49,896 nt of DNA. It comes from Planctomycetota bacterium (lineage in GTDB: Bacteria > Planctomycetota > Phycisphaerae > UBA1845). Below are positions 26,825 to 35,605 of the stretch, one piece after another. The notes beneath the pieces are model-generated. The model made no database searches. It worked only from the letters and a program-made list of their open reading frames with translations, and was not told where the DNA came from. Each line of letters opens with the position of its first letter. The stretch's first letter is position 1. The translations under genes were made by a program, and so were the position numbers. The stretch spans positions 1 through 49,896 of the forward strand of contig JAJRPG010000045.1 of NCBI GenBank assembly GCA_024280855.1, given 5' to 3'.

Positions 26825-28189
26825 ATGAATAGCCGTGTGAAAGTGAAAACATTTATAACAAAAATTACGCTAGGGACGATTTGCGTATTGTCTTGGCTGC
26901 CTGCTGATGTGCAAGCCGGTCGCGTGATTTTTGTAGACCAGAATGCTGACGCATTTATAAGAGATGGATTTTCCTGGTGTACCGCTTTCCTAGAGCTAGG
27001 CCCTGCATTAGACCTCGCCGCGAATGCAGGTGGGGAGATTTCAGAAATTCGCGTCGCTCAGGGAGTATACACGCCGCCGCCGACTATCTTACCAGACGCA
27101 CGGGACGCCACCGTGCAACTTATCAACGGCGTGGCTTTGATCGGTGGGTATGCCGGTTGTAGCGGTGCGATTCCCGACCAGCGAGACTTCTCGCGTTTTG
27201 AAACCACAATCTCCGGCGATCGGAACCGCGACGACGATCTACAGGCCTTAAGTGAAAACAGTTTTCACGTCGTCACCGGAGACGGCACTGACGCAACTGC
27301 GATCATTGATGGCTTCACCATTACCGCCGGATTCGCGCATGGAGACAGTCGATTCTCTTCACGTACCGGCGACCGCAACATCGGCGCGGGGATGGTCAAT
27401 GATGGTGGAAGCCCCACCGTGAGAAACTGTATTTTTCAAGGTAATGACGCTGACATCGGTGGGGGGATGAAAAACCGCAACAGCAGCGTAACAGTCATCA
27501 ACTCAATCTTTCGTGACAACGTCGCGGCATTTCTAAACGGTGGCGGCTTCGGCGGCGGCATGGACAATGAAAACAGTACGCCGACTATCATCAACTGCAC
27601 TTTTGTTCGCAATACTTCAGGCGGGACGGGTGGGGGCATGTGCGTTCTCGGTAGCGACGTCAACATCTACAACAGCATTTTCTGGGACAACGCAGACAGT
27701 GGCCCGCAAGACGAGACGGCCCAAATTGAAGTTAGCTTTGGTAGCACCGTCAACGTTTTGCATTCCTGCATTCAGGACATTGCCCCTAATGACGCTCTGA
27801 TCGCTTTCGGTGGGTCAGCTAATAACAACATCGATGATGATCCATTATTCGTGACGCTGCCTGACGACCTACACCTGACAACCGACTCGCCTTGTAGAGA
27901 TACTGGCAATCAAAAACTGCTCTCAGCAGACATCCTTACGGACCTTGATGGCCACGCCAGGGTATTGTGCGATGACGTGGATATGGGCGCGTATGAATTT
28001 GGCGTTGGCGATCAGAATTGTGATGCTGTGGTGAACCTCTTTGACTTTGCGTCTTGGCCTGTGTGCATGAATGGACCTGACTTTGGTGTCATACCTATGA
28101 CATGCCAGGCCTTTGATTATGCCACCGACCGCGACGTAGACCTGCTCGATTACGCCGCCTTTCAGCTTGCAATTACCGCAGCAAACTAA
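26825..28189 (+). CDS. Exported beta-helix protein with dockerin-like C-terminus
   Basis: 454 residues from the ATG at 26825 (no good ribosome site; the frame extends to a TTG at 26795). The signal peptide ends near V-Q-A-G. The mature start is V-I-F-V-D-Q-N-A-D, then R-V-A-Q-G-V-Y-T-P. Several rungs with G-G-G-M and V-R-N-C-I-F-Q-G-N, I-I-N-C-T-F-V-R-N and Y-N-S-I-F-W-D-N form a right-handed beta-helix. These rungs are followed by D-x-D-x-G-A-Y-E-F, the typical close of the helix in this family. The last 50 residues contain dockerin-like calcium loops (D-A-V-V-N-L-F-D-F-A and D-R-D-V-D-L-L-D-Y-A-A-F). It is the intact counterpart of the truncated gene at 128-1102 and probably a surface or matrix protein. 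Its stop overlaps the convergent gene by 17 bases. Confidence 0.85.
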   Translation: MNSRVKVKTFITKITLGTICVLSWLPADVQAGRVIFVDQNADAFIRDGFSWCTAFLELGPALDLAANAGGEISEIRVAQGVYTPPPTILPDARDATVQLINGVALIGGYAGCSGAIPDQRDFSRFETTISGDRNRDDDLQALSENSFHVVTGDGTDATAIIDGFTITAGFAHGDSRFSSRTGDRNIGAGMVNDGGSPTVRNCIFQGNDADIGGGMKNRNSSVTVINSIFRDNVAAFLNGGGFGGGMDNENSTPTIINCTFVRNTSGGTGGGMCVLGSDVNIYNSIFWDNADSGPQDETAQIEVSFGSTVNVLHSCIQDIAPNDALIAFGGSANNNIDDDPLFVTLPDDLHLTTDSPCRDTGNQKLLSADILTDLDGHARVLCDDVDMGAYEFGVGDQNCDAVVNLFDFASWPVCMNGPDFGVIPMTCQAFDYATDRDVDLLDYAAFQLAITAAN

Positions 28190-30581
28190 GAATGCTTGTT
28201 CGTTGATCCGTCCACAGCGCAATCTTTTGATCGCTACGCAAAGCAAGCCAGCCGTCTTTCGACTGCAACGCCTTCAATCGTTCATTCGAGTGAGCCATCA
28301 CAACATACTCAGCTGACAATCGCCCTGCGTTACCCGAATCAGTATAATCGACCGCGTCTTGTTTACTCCGCCCGACCATGCCCGCATCCTCAGCAAGGCG
28401 AGCGAGCAAGGGAATCAATTCAAGATATCGGTTTGAAACATGAAAGGCAATCACGCCATCAGGTTTTAGTTTTTGCCTGTACAGTTGCAGCGCTTCCCGT
28501 GTCAGCAGATGGGCTGGGATTGCGTCAGAACTAAACGCATCTAAAATTATTATATCAAAGGAGTCGTTCTCCTCCGTCGCCATTGTCAGCCGACCGTCAC
28601 CCAGGACCACATCGCACGTTCCCTGGCAGTCTTCAAGAAACGTAAAATAATTTGGATCACGCGCGATGCGTTCTACATCCGGGTCGATTTCATAAAACCG
28701 AAACGTCTGCCCTGTTTTTGCATAAGCCGCAATCGCACCAGCGCCCAAGCCAATGATGCCTACGCGCGTTTGGGGTTGTGTTGGCACAAGGGTTTTGAAT
28801 ACGTCTCCCAAAGGCCCGCTACGATGGTAATAGGCCAATGGCTCACTGCGCCTTGCAGCATCTGTAAACTGCATTCCGTGATTAGTGGTCCCATGAATAA
28901 GTTTAATCACGCCGCCATCTTGCTCTGCTACTACGCGCTTTACACCGAAAAAGTTTCGACAGGTCTCCAACGGTTGGCCTTGCTCAAGCGAACGATACGT
29001 CGCTATCGTCGCAAAAAACACGCCAAGTCCCAAGGCAAACCGAATCGGCTTTTCTTTGAATGCAAAGCAAACAAACGCCAGCGGCGCGAACAACGCAAAC
29101 CACACGGCCCACGGGGGTGTGTCCGTCGCATTGCGCAGGCCATAAGTTAATCCCGCCGCTAGTCCTGCAAGCAGCAGGGGATGCGTAACATCTTTCAAAT
29201 CAAACGCTCGTTCGTTCTTGTCTGTCGCTAACTTTGGCAATAGTAAACAAGCGAACATGACAGCCAATGGGTATTCCACAATGCTTGAGAAAATCGAAGG
29301 CGCAATCAACGCATTAAACACGCCGCCCATTACCCCGCCGAATGACATCCAAAGATAAAACTCGGTGAGATGATTAGCCGTCGGACGACTCTGAGCCAAA
29401 CGCCCATGACAAACCAGCGTCGCAACAAAAAACGCAGTCAGATGGATGGCTATGGTTATCCAATGCAGCTTGGGGAATCCTACAAACGTAAAGACAACCA
29501 ACGGAATCAGTAAGAAGGGCATTAGCGTAGAAGCACGAGACTGCGAGATGATCGGCTTGCGCGAAAACACAATTACGAAAGTCAACAGATACAGCGCAAG
29601 CGGCAGTACCCACAAAAGTGGAATGGGCGCTAAGTTACTGGTGATATGCGTCGTCACGCCAAGCATTAAGCTGGATGGTACAAATGCAGCAAAAATCCAA
29701 AAACCTCTGCTACGCCAATTGATGGACGCATCAGGCATTCGAAATTCATCAGGTTTTATTACTAACTTTTGAGTCGTTGCCGGTTGGCGGTTTATCATTA
29801 GCCAAGCACAAATCACTATCATGACAAGGAGAATGCCATAACCTATCCGCCATGCGTCGCTCTGTCCGGACAATGACATCATCGGCTCAAGCACAAGCGG
29901 GTAGGCCAGGAGCGCCAGCAAGCTACCCGCGTTGCTTGCGCCATATAAAAAATAAGGGTCTTTTGCATCAGGATGACCGCTGACTGCGAACCATTTTTGC
30001 AACAAAGGTCCAGTAGTCGATACCACGAAAAACGGCAAGCCCACTACCATCAGTAGTTTCATCAATAGCCAACCGACTGGATGCACGTCCGCCGATGGCG
30101 CATCTGAACCATTTATCACGATGGGCAACACCAGTAGTGGAAGGCAAAGTACCACGAGATGCGCAAGGCCTTGCTTTCGCACGCCCAGCCAAGACGTTGT
30201 AAAATGACTATACGCATATCCCGCTAGCAGCACCGCCTGAAAGAACAACATGCATGTATTCCATGTGGCCGGCGTTCCTCCGAAAAGAGGTAGAATCATC
30301 TTGCCGACCATAGGCTGAACCAAAAAAAGTAGCGTCGCACTGGCAAATAGAGTAATCGCAAAAGTCCACAAGATAGCCGACTGCGCCGGAGCGGCGACCG
30401 ATAACTCGCATTGAGACGAGCTAACCGAAACGTCACTCATCGCTGCAGAGAAAGAATCATCTCGCGTATCAGCACAGCTTGTTTCAGGTACGGTCTTGGA
30501 TGATGGGGGAGGCTGGACGTCGGGCGGCAATTTTGAACTTGGGGATATTGGTGTTGTCATATTGCCTATTGATCGGCCCAT
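28173..30581 (-). CDS. Membrane protein fused to a spermidine-synthase-like domain
   Basis: About 802 residues from the ATG at 30581 (a TTG at 30596 is also in frame). The N-terminal 50 residues are Pro/Ser-rich. About 12-14 helices follow in an MFS-like layout. The C-terminal 230 residues are a Rossmann methyltransferase-type fold with the nucleotide loop G-L-G-A-G-A, the acidic E-I-D-P-D-V and the motif I-L-D-A-F-S-S-D-A-I-P-A-H-L-L-T. This is the pattern of membrane-fused SpeE homologues. Aminopropyl transfer is possible, but these fusions are mostly uncharacterised. In this window the polyamine genes lie 17 kb away, so no operon link is visible. Its stop overlaps the beta-helix gene (28173-28189). 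Confidence 0.8.
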   Translation of the reverse strand: MGRSIGNMTTPISPSSKLPPDVQPPPSSKTVPETSCADTRDDSFSAAMSDVSVSSSQCELSVAAPAQSAILWTFAITLFASATLLFLVQPMVGKMILPLFGGTPATWNTCMLFFQAVLLAGYAYSHFTTSWLGVRKQGLAHLVVLCLPLLVLPIVINGSDAPSADVHPVGWLLMKLLMVVGLPFFVVSTTGPLLQKWFAVSGHPDAKDPYFLYGASNAGSLLALLAYPLVLEPMMSLSGQSDAWRIGYGILLVMIVICAWLMINRQPATTQKLVIKPDEFRMPDASINWRSRGFWIFAAFVPSSLMLGVTTHITSNLAPIPLLWVLPLALYLLTFVIVFSRKPIISQSRASTLMPFLLIPLVVFTFVGFPKLHWITIAIHLTAFFVATLVCHGRLAQSRPTANHLTEFYLWMSFGGVMGGVFNALIAPSIFSSIVEYPLAVMFACLLLPKLATDKNERAFDLKDVTHPLLLAGLAAGLTYGLRNATDTPPWAVWFALFAPLAFVCFAFKEKPIRFALGLGVFFATIATYRSLEQGQPLETCRNFFGVKRVVAEQDGGVIKLIHGTTNHGMQFTDAARRSEPLAYYHRSGPLGDVFKTLVPTQPQTRVGIIGLGAGAIAAYAKTGQTFRFYEIDPDVERIARDPNYFTFLEDCQGTCDVVLGDGRLTMATEENDSFDIIILDAFSSDAIPAHLLTREALQLYRQKLKPDGVIAFHVSNRYLELIPLLARLAEDAGMVGRSKQDAVDYTDSGNAGRLSAEYVVMAHSNERLKALQSKDGWLALRSDQKIALWTDQRTSILSLLR

Positions 30582-30733
30582 GACGATGAAAACCAAAGGC
30601 CTAAGCAGGTAGAATTAGCCTACATGCAATCGTCAGGCGAATTCGCTATATATCTGAAAGAATTACCGGACGCTCCAGAAGATTTTCGAGTCTGGAAACT
30701 GCCTGAGTAAAAACGTGTTTAAGATTTACCAAT

Positions 30734-31183
30734 CTAAAAAAGCCGCCGCGAATCCATGAGAATGCAAATCGGCCCATCGTTGCTGGATTCGACCTCCATG
30801 TGGTTGCCGAACGATCCTTTTTCGATTTGAACACCCTTATTTCTCAGGCCTTCGCACACCAGCCCATACCAAATAGACGCGCGGTCCGCAGAGGCCGCTA
30901 CGTCCAGACTAGGGCGTCGGCCTCGTCGCGCGTCTGCCTGCACCGTGAAAGCGCTCACGATGAGCATCTGTCCGCCGACCTGAATCACATCCAAATTCAT
31001 GTGCCCGGCGCTATCTTCGAAAATGCGTAAATGGCGTAGCTTATCGACGAGATAGGCTACGTCGTGTTCGCCATCATCGCGATGAATACCAAGGTACACG
31101 AGTAACCCTTGACTGATTGAGCTGCAGACCTGCTCGTTGACTGTGACGCTAGCACGATGGACTCTTTGGATAATGGCCCGCAT
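30734..31183 (-). CDS. dtd: D-aminoacyl-tRNA deacylase
   Basis: 149 residues, full length. It hydrolyses D-amino acids (and Gly) mischarged on tRNA, in the cytoplasm as a dimer. The start M-R-A-I-I-Q-R-V, then G-L-L-V-Y-L-G-I, K-L-R-H-L-R-I-F-E-D and R-R-P-S are family features. The two chiral-proofreading motifs appear as S-A-F-T (77-80, usually S-Q-F-T) and N-D-G-P-I (135-139, with the Gly-Pro pair). The Gln to Ala change in the first motif is unusual. The ATG at 31183 is followed at once by the family start sequence, so the start is secure. A family-A palindromic repeat lies 20 bases upstream of it. Confidence 0.93.
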   Translation of the reverse strand: MRAIIQRVHRASVTVNEQVCSSISQGLLVYLGIHRDDGEHDVAYLVDKLRHLRIFEDSAGHMNLDVIQVGGQMLIVSAFTVQADARRGRRPSLDVAASADRASIWYGLVCEGLRNKGVQIEKGSFGNHMEVESSNDGPICILMDSRRLF

Positions 31184-31202
31184 AAATTATCTCCCGTATT
31201 GT

Positions 31203-31228
31203 GAGCCGCATGCTATAGCTTGCGCGGC
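31203..31228 (+). repeat. Palindromic repeat family A, diverged copy
   Basis: GAGCCGCATGCTATAGCTTG then CGCGGC. The flanks match the other two copies, and the stem arms GCAtGCT/AGCtTGC keep seven pairs with one mismatch. It lies in the dtd upstream region, where it could affect the minus-strand transcript. Confidence 0.65.
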
Positions 31229-31294
31229 GTTAGGAATTTATTGCACTCAATACTATACCGATTACAAAGGGGGACAACGCCACGTTTATTCTAA

Positions 31295-32263
31295 TTATGA
31301 GTCATACATATTCAGCATACGCTGCGCATGCCCCGCAATCATGTCACGAAGTTCTGGCGGCTCCAGAATCTCCGCTTGGTCGCCATAGCCAAGAATCCAC
31401 CAGGATATTTCATTTAGCCCTTCGACATCGACTTCAAATGTCAGGCTGCCTTCTTCATCAAATTGAGTCCGTTGCGTTCGATGCCACCGTATTTCATCAA
31501 CATTCGCCGCAACTTTTTTCAGAAATTTTATTTTTACATGATATCGCTTATCGCCGCGAATCATCTGCCAGGCATCGCCAAAATAGGCGTCAAGATCAAA
31601 ATCCTTATCCATCTCATAGGTTAGGTTCAGGACTTTTCCTTTGATAATTCGTTCAACTTTATAAGTGCGCATCTCACTTTCAGTTTCCGAAAAAGCGATC
31701 AAATACCAGCCGCGATGAATATAGGTTAATCGATACGGTTGAACCACCACATCGAGCACCTTCCCCTCGTAATACGAATCATAGCTAATGCCTAGCTTCT
31801 GTTTATTCACTAACGATTCCTGAATAACAGGCATAAAACCGTTAATCGACTGATGGTCCGAGGCTGGTCCCTCTCGGATGGGCATTTTCTCGATCAATGG
31901 GCCAAGATAATCTCTGATCGATACGGGCAGCAAACCCTCGATTTTCATGCCCGCCGACGCCGCAGCTTGAGCGTCCGAAGAAATGCCCCGGCCCAGTAAA
32001 TATCTTGCAGCTAATAGTAGTGACAATGCCTCGGCGTGGGACAATGTAACCGGCGGCAGCAGCACATGTTTTTGTGGTGCGTATTGTTTGCTTGACCGAT
32101 CAAACCGATAGGCTACTCCAGCTTCGTAAAGTAAATCCAAATCTCGAAATACGGTACGACGAGAGACACCGGCATCCTTCGCCATGTCGTCGACGGAGGT
32201 CTCTGTATTAGTTTGTAGTAATTGAATAAGTCGTAAAAGACGCTTGACTCGTTGGCTATTCAA
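31295..32263 (-). CDS. WYL-domain transcriptional regulator
   Basis: 322 residues. The N-terminal winged helix-turn-helix (R-V-K-R-L-L-R-L-I-Q-L-L, V-S-R-R-T-V-F-R-D-L-D-L-L) is the DeoR/HTH_11 type. The middle linker has the L-S-H-A-E-A-L-S-L-L-L-A-A pattern. The C-terminal WYL domain has Q-P-Y-R-L and H-R-G-W-Y-L-I-A-F, then Y-K-V-E-R-I. WYL domains bind nucleic-acid-type or other small ligands and switch DNA binding. It is the third gene of a minus-strand run (21 bases after the 14-helix protein) and may regulate that run; no operator was identified. Confidence 0.9.
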   Translation of the reverse strand: MNSQRVKRLLRLIQLLQTNTETSVDDMAKDAGVSRRTVFRDLDLLYEAGVAYRFDRSSKQYAPQKHVLLPPVTLSHAEALSLLLAARYLLGRGISSDAQAAASAGMKIEGLLPVSIRDYLGPLIEKMPIREGPASDHQSINGFMPVIQESLVNKQKLGISYDSYYEGKVLDVVVQPYRLTYIHRGWYLIAFSETESEMRTYKVERIIKGKVLNLTYEMDKDFDLDAYFGDAWQMIRGDKRYHVKIKFLKKVAANVDEIRWHRTQRTQFDEEGSLTFEVDVEGLNEISWWILGYGDQAEILEPPELRDMIAGHAQRMLNMYDS

Positions 32264-32284
32264 GGGCGTGACCTCGTGATAAAA

Positions 32285-33814
32285 CTACCTCGCATACTCT
32301 GAAAAGGGTAACATGCGCAAGATCATAAAGCCAGCTGTCGAAACAATCGAGAGAATCGTAAGCATATGGAACGTATGGCGTCGCAGTCGCCTTGCCGTCC
32401 AAAGAAAAATGAGCAATAAAAATAAATTGCCACCTAACCCTGACGTGATGCGCCCAAGCGAAGCATCGCCCGTGCCAACAATTCGCAAGTGAGGCCAAAT
32501 AGCCATCATGCCGCCTGAGGTAATAGCCAGCACGGCACAAAGAAACGAGATGCGTTTCGCATGGCGAATCAGATACCCCTCAGTCGTCCAGGGCTTGCCG
32601 TCGTCGAGTTGCTGCTGCCAGACTAGTGACAGCCAGGCCCAAAGCCCCGTGCCGAAGCCAAAGCCTATCATAAGTACATTAAAAATAATCGGGTAATAAT
32701 CAGTCAGAGTTGCATGGCGAGGCGGTAATAAAGTAAACATCAGACAGCAAATGCTCAGCGACAACAGCCCAAGCCCGGCGTCAGCAAAGTTCGGATGCCA
32801 CTTACGCATCGCCAGAATCAAACTTGCGTACCCTGCAGCACCGGCTGACGTGCCAAGCACCAACGCAATCAATCTGTTATGTTCGCCAGTTAAAGAGACG
32901 GGGACAACCAAATGGTTCGACACCAGTAATAGCAGGATAGCGATAAGTCCACCACAGACTTCACGATAGCCAGGCCAAGGGGCCGCTGGGGTAGCTAGCC
33001 CGTCTGGTGATGACAGGGCGACGCGCCATCGATCGCGCAAAACGACGGCGCCTTGAATCATCACCGCCGTCAGCGTCAGCACCGCCAACACCCCCACCAA
33101 CACCACAGGCCCGTTCGTCCGGACCAATCCGAATTGCGGTGATAATTCGATCGGTCGCCATAGTAAGGCAAACCATGTGGCGATCATCGTCGAAATAATT
33201 AGTCCCCAGGTGCGTAGGCGGACCGCATGAGTGGCTCGCTCCGCGCAGAGAGTCGCTAGCAATACGAACAGCAGTGACCACAGACCCGCAGCGCTAAAAC
33301 CGTAAGAGTTTTCTGTCGCACGAGGAACATCCGATACAACATCCAATAAACAAGCAATGGCGCGGACGCCCAATACATAAGACTGAATTATGATAGCTAC
33401 TACCGCGCTAAATAAGCTTATCAAGTGCGACACCGACACAAACCAATCGTTGTCGTTAGCTGAGTGTAGCTGTTTGTTGCGATGAGAAATTAGTAAAGAT
33501 GCGATCCAAGCGGCTACCAATGAGAGAACCGCGCACGACCAAGCCATGATTTGTCCCAGAGACCGATGATCGTGCATGAAAGCGAGCGTCGCACAAACAC
33601 CTGCACCTATCGATACGAGGGCTGACCATCGCCAAAAAGGCCCGCGCCGACGAGACGCAGCTAGTTGCAACAAGATGGCCACGACGACGAAAACGACAGC
33701 GAAGATATCTGCGGATAAGACTAAACGTGCAAATGCTGAGAGGACACCCCCAGCCTCTGAAGCTACACTCACAGGCATCTCCACTTCAAGCGAAAAACGG
33801 ATCAAATGAAACAT
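32285..33814 (-). CDS. Polytopic membrane protein of unknown function
   Basis: 509 residues with about 14 predicted membrane helices of 18-22 residues separated by short loops, some with conserved-looking Trp/Arg ends (for example R-R-G-P-F-W-R-W, L-W-A-W-L-S-L-V-W). It has no soluble domain, and I recognise no transporter motif (no Walker, no GT-C acidic loop). It is sandwiched between a sugar-isomerase-like gene (20-base gap) and a WYL regulator (21-base gap), so transport or sensing linked to the isomerase substrate is a possible but unproven role. The start ATG at 33814 lacks a visible ribosome site; a second ATG lies 36 bases downstream. Confidence 0.8.
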   Translation of the reverse strand: MFHLIRFSLEVEMPVSVASEAGGVLSAFARLVLSADIFAVVFVVVAILLQLAASRRRGPFWRWSALVSIGAGVCATLAFMHDHRSLGQIMAWSCAVLSLVAAWIASLLISHRNKQLHSANDNDWFVSVSHLISLFSAVVAIIIQSYVLGVRAIACLLDVVSDVPRATENSYGFSAAGLWSLLFVLLATLCAERATHAVRLRTWGLIISTMIATWFALLWRPIELSPQFGLVRTNGPVVLVGVLAVLTLTAVMIQGAVVLRDRWRVALSSPDGLATPAAPWPGYREVCGGLIAILLLLVSNHLVVPVSLTGEHNRLIALVLGTSAGAAGYASLILAMRKWHPNFADAGLGLLSLSICCLMFTLLPPRHATLTDYYPIIFNVLMIGFGFGTGLWAWLSLVWQQQLDDGKPWTTEGYLIRHAKRISFLCAVLAITSGGMMAIWPHLRIVGTGDASLGRITSGLGGNLFLLLIFLWTARRLRRHTFHMLTILSIVSTAGFMILRMLPFSEYAR

Positions 33815-33834
33815 GGCTCACACATAGCGTGAGA

Positions 33835-34728
33835 TTAGCTAGCCGGCGTGCTTGCGGCGGCATAGTTAGGTTTATTTTTATCCGCTTTATAAGCCGACAA
33901 GATATTTTGCTTCGCGGAAATTTGTGTTTGAAGCCACGACGCAGTTGTTGGTAATATCGATGCCGCGTTAGGTAAGGATTCCTGCCAAAGTTTTGGCCAA
34001 TCAAATACAAGATAACGATCATACGCCAAGCCGCGGAGCAATTCGATTTGCCGTGAAACTTCGACTTGCCCTTCGCCAAGCGCTTGATATTTTAGCAGTG
34101 TACCATCCCCGGAAAAATCTGCATCGCAAACGTGCATCATACCAATACGATTCCCCAGCCGCGGAATCGAAGTTGTCGGTCTTTCCAAATTCATCATGCC
34201 CGTACACTGGTTCCAACATATTTTAACCGCAGGATGGTTTGCCGCATCAGACAAGAACCACATATCATCGCTACCGAGAAAATCGCCGCCGTTTTCAACG
34301 AGCAGCGTGATTCCCGCTCGGCTTGCGACAGGAACCAGCGAAATCAACGCTTCCGCCACCCGGCTCATAGCCGCTCGTTTGTTATCTAATTCGCCAACGT
34401 CGCCTGCGAAAATGCGCACGAAAGGACATTCAAGCCGCTGGGCCAATTCGATGTATTCGGTGATGATGTCTTTTTGCTTGGCAAGTTCTCGGCGATTTTT
34501 AGAGGACAGCGTCGCAGAGCTGCTGACGCAAACCAATTCGATTTGGTGGTCTGCAAATTTGTTGCGTACCACTTGACTCGGGCCTGCCAACTCGCGCGAG
34601 CAGGGCAGATGAAGTTCACCCTGTAACCCGCGTAATTCGACACCGTCAAACCCCATCGACGAGGCATTGTCTATAATAGTAGTAAGATCCCAGCCGGGGC
34701 ACGCTAGTGAGCTAAATGCAATTTTCAT
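33835..34728 (-). CDS. Sugar phosphate isomerase/epimerase-like TIM-barrel protein
   Basis: 297 residues from the ATG at 34728, at the classical opening M-K-I-A-F-S-S-L-A-C-P; a GTG 24 bases upstream is possible. The fold is the AP-endonuclease-2/xylose isomerase TIM barrel. G-F-D-G-V-E-L-R-G forms the second strand, C-P-F-V-R-I-F-A-G-D the fourth, L-L-V-E-N-G-G-D carries the metal Glu, and the later strands have I-C-W-N-Q and M-M-H-V-C-D-A-D. The final metal Glu position looks like Asp (V-F-D-W instead of the more common F-E-W). Such proteins act on sugars or inositols in the cytoplasm; the substrate is not readable. It starts the minus-strand run of five genes. Confidence 0.85.
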   Translation of the reverse strand: MKIAFSSLACPGWDLTTIIDNASSMGFDGVELRGLQGELHLPCSRELAGPSQVVRNKFADHQIELVCVSSSATLSSKNRRELAKQKDIITEYIELAQRLECPFVRIFAGDVGELDNKRAAMSRVAEALISLVPVASRAGITLLVENGGDFLGSDDMWFLSDAANHPAVKICWNQCTGMMNLERPTTSIPRLGNRIGMMHVCDADFSGDGTLLKYQALGEGQVEVSRQIELLRGLAYDRYLVFDWPKLWQESLPNAASILPTTASWLQTQISAKQNILSAYKADKNKPNYAAASTPAS

Positions 34729-35284
34729 TAAGTAGGCCAACCTATTTTTCACCTATCCGATAACACGCCACCGCAGCAAGGGTAACATATCGCCAACACC
34801 AGGCAACTAGACTAAGGGTAGTGGGTGGGAGGCTCATTAACCAATCAATAAAATAAGCCAATTATGCCGTCTTACGCCGTCGTCGAATTCCCAAGCTTAA
34901 ACGCAATGGCTACAACCAGACTATGCCCTGTTCGCGTTTTCATAGTGTAGCGAATTATCAAATGTCACCAGGACATAAAGTTTAGAACACTATAAATAAA
35001 CTGAAAAGTTCAAATATGAAGTGGTAAACGAATTGTTGTCGGGGTATTAATTTTATCCTGTCCCAACGGGGAACCGAATGGCTGCGGCGTTCGTCTAATT
35101 TAATGACGCAGTGCCAAGGGTTATATTGATGCTGCTCGGCATGGTTTACGGGCCATACCCGGCCGGCATGGTCGTCAGTTTAGGCATTCGGGTTGACGCA
35201 TAGTCTAAGATGGCAGAAACTCCGACTTTGGGTTTTATGCGGTATTACATTAATCGCGGATTTGTGTGCTAGGAGGTTATTACG
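34729..35284. other. Long AT-rich spacer between divergent genes
   Basis: About 550 bases between the divergent isomerase-like gene and the small basic protein. I found no convincing gene; two plus-strand frames of 24-28 codons (from about 34864 and 35128) lack ribosome sites. The stretch 34960-35060 is AT-rich and may hold promoters. TTGACG at about 35192 is a possible -35 without a good partner. The octamer GGCATGGT occurs twice near 35138 and 35165. Confidence 0.4.
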
Positions 35285-35605
35285 GTGTCGGACGACAAGC
35301 GAAACAAGATTCTAATGGGTGCGTTAGCATTATTGGCGTTGGGTGCCGGAAGTTACTACTTCGTTTTCAGCGAAAAGGAGTCTGGACCAGAGGTTCAGGC
35401 GCAGACTACATCAGTTCGCAAGACGCGTGCTGTGAAAGAGGTTTCCAAAGCTAAGAAGAAAAAGAGAGCGGTCAAGGAAGACGCCCCCGAACGCGTTGAG
35501 CGTAAAGTACGGGAGCGCACTGAGCGAAGCTCGAGCCGAAAAAGACGTGGAAAGGGTCGAGGCCCTAAGAAAGTTACTAAACGTAAGCTTACTCCTGCGG
35601 CTTGA
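35285..35605 (+). CDS. Small basic membrane-anchored protein
   Basis: 106 residues, GTG start at 35285 with a near-perfect AGGAGG seven bases upstream. It has an N-terminal cytosolic stretch (D-D-K-R-N-K), one membrane helix (M-G-A-L-A-L-L-A-L-G-A-G) with a Y-Y-F-V-F end, then about 70 residues extremely rich in Lys and Arg (K-A-K-K-K-K-R-A-V-K; R-K-R-R-G-K-G-R-G-P-K-K). The tail resembles those of nucleic-acid-binding proteins, and it could bind DNA, RNA or anionic polymers at the membrane. By topology rules the basic tail would normally be cytosolic, yet the N-terminus is also charged, so orientation is uncertain. It is monocistronic with its own terminator, and the strong ribosome site suggests high expression. 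Confidence 0.75.
   Translation: MSDDKRNKILMGALALLALGAGSYYFVFSEKESGPEVQAQTTSVRKTRAVKEVSKAKKKKRAVKEDAPERVERKVRERTERSSSRKRRGKGRGPKKVTKRKLTPAA

Noticed and set aside
34863-34949. 28-codon plus-strand frame in the long spacer
   Set aside because: No ribosome site and no recognisable protein character.
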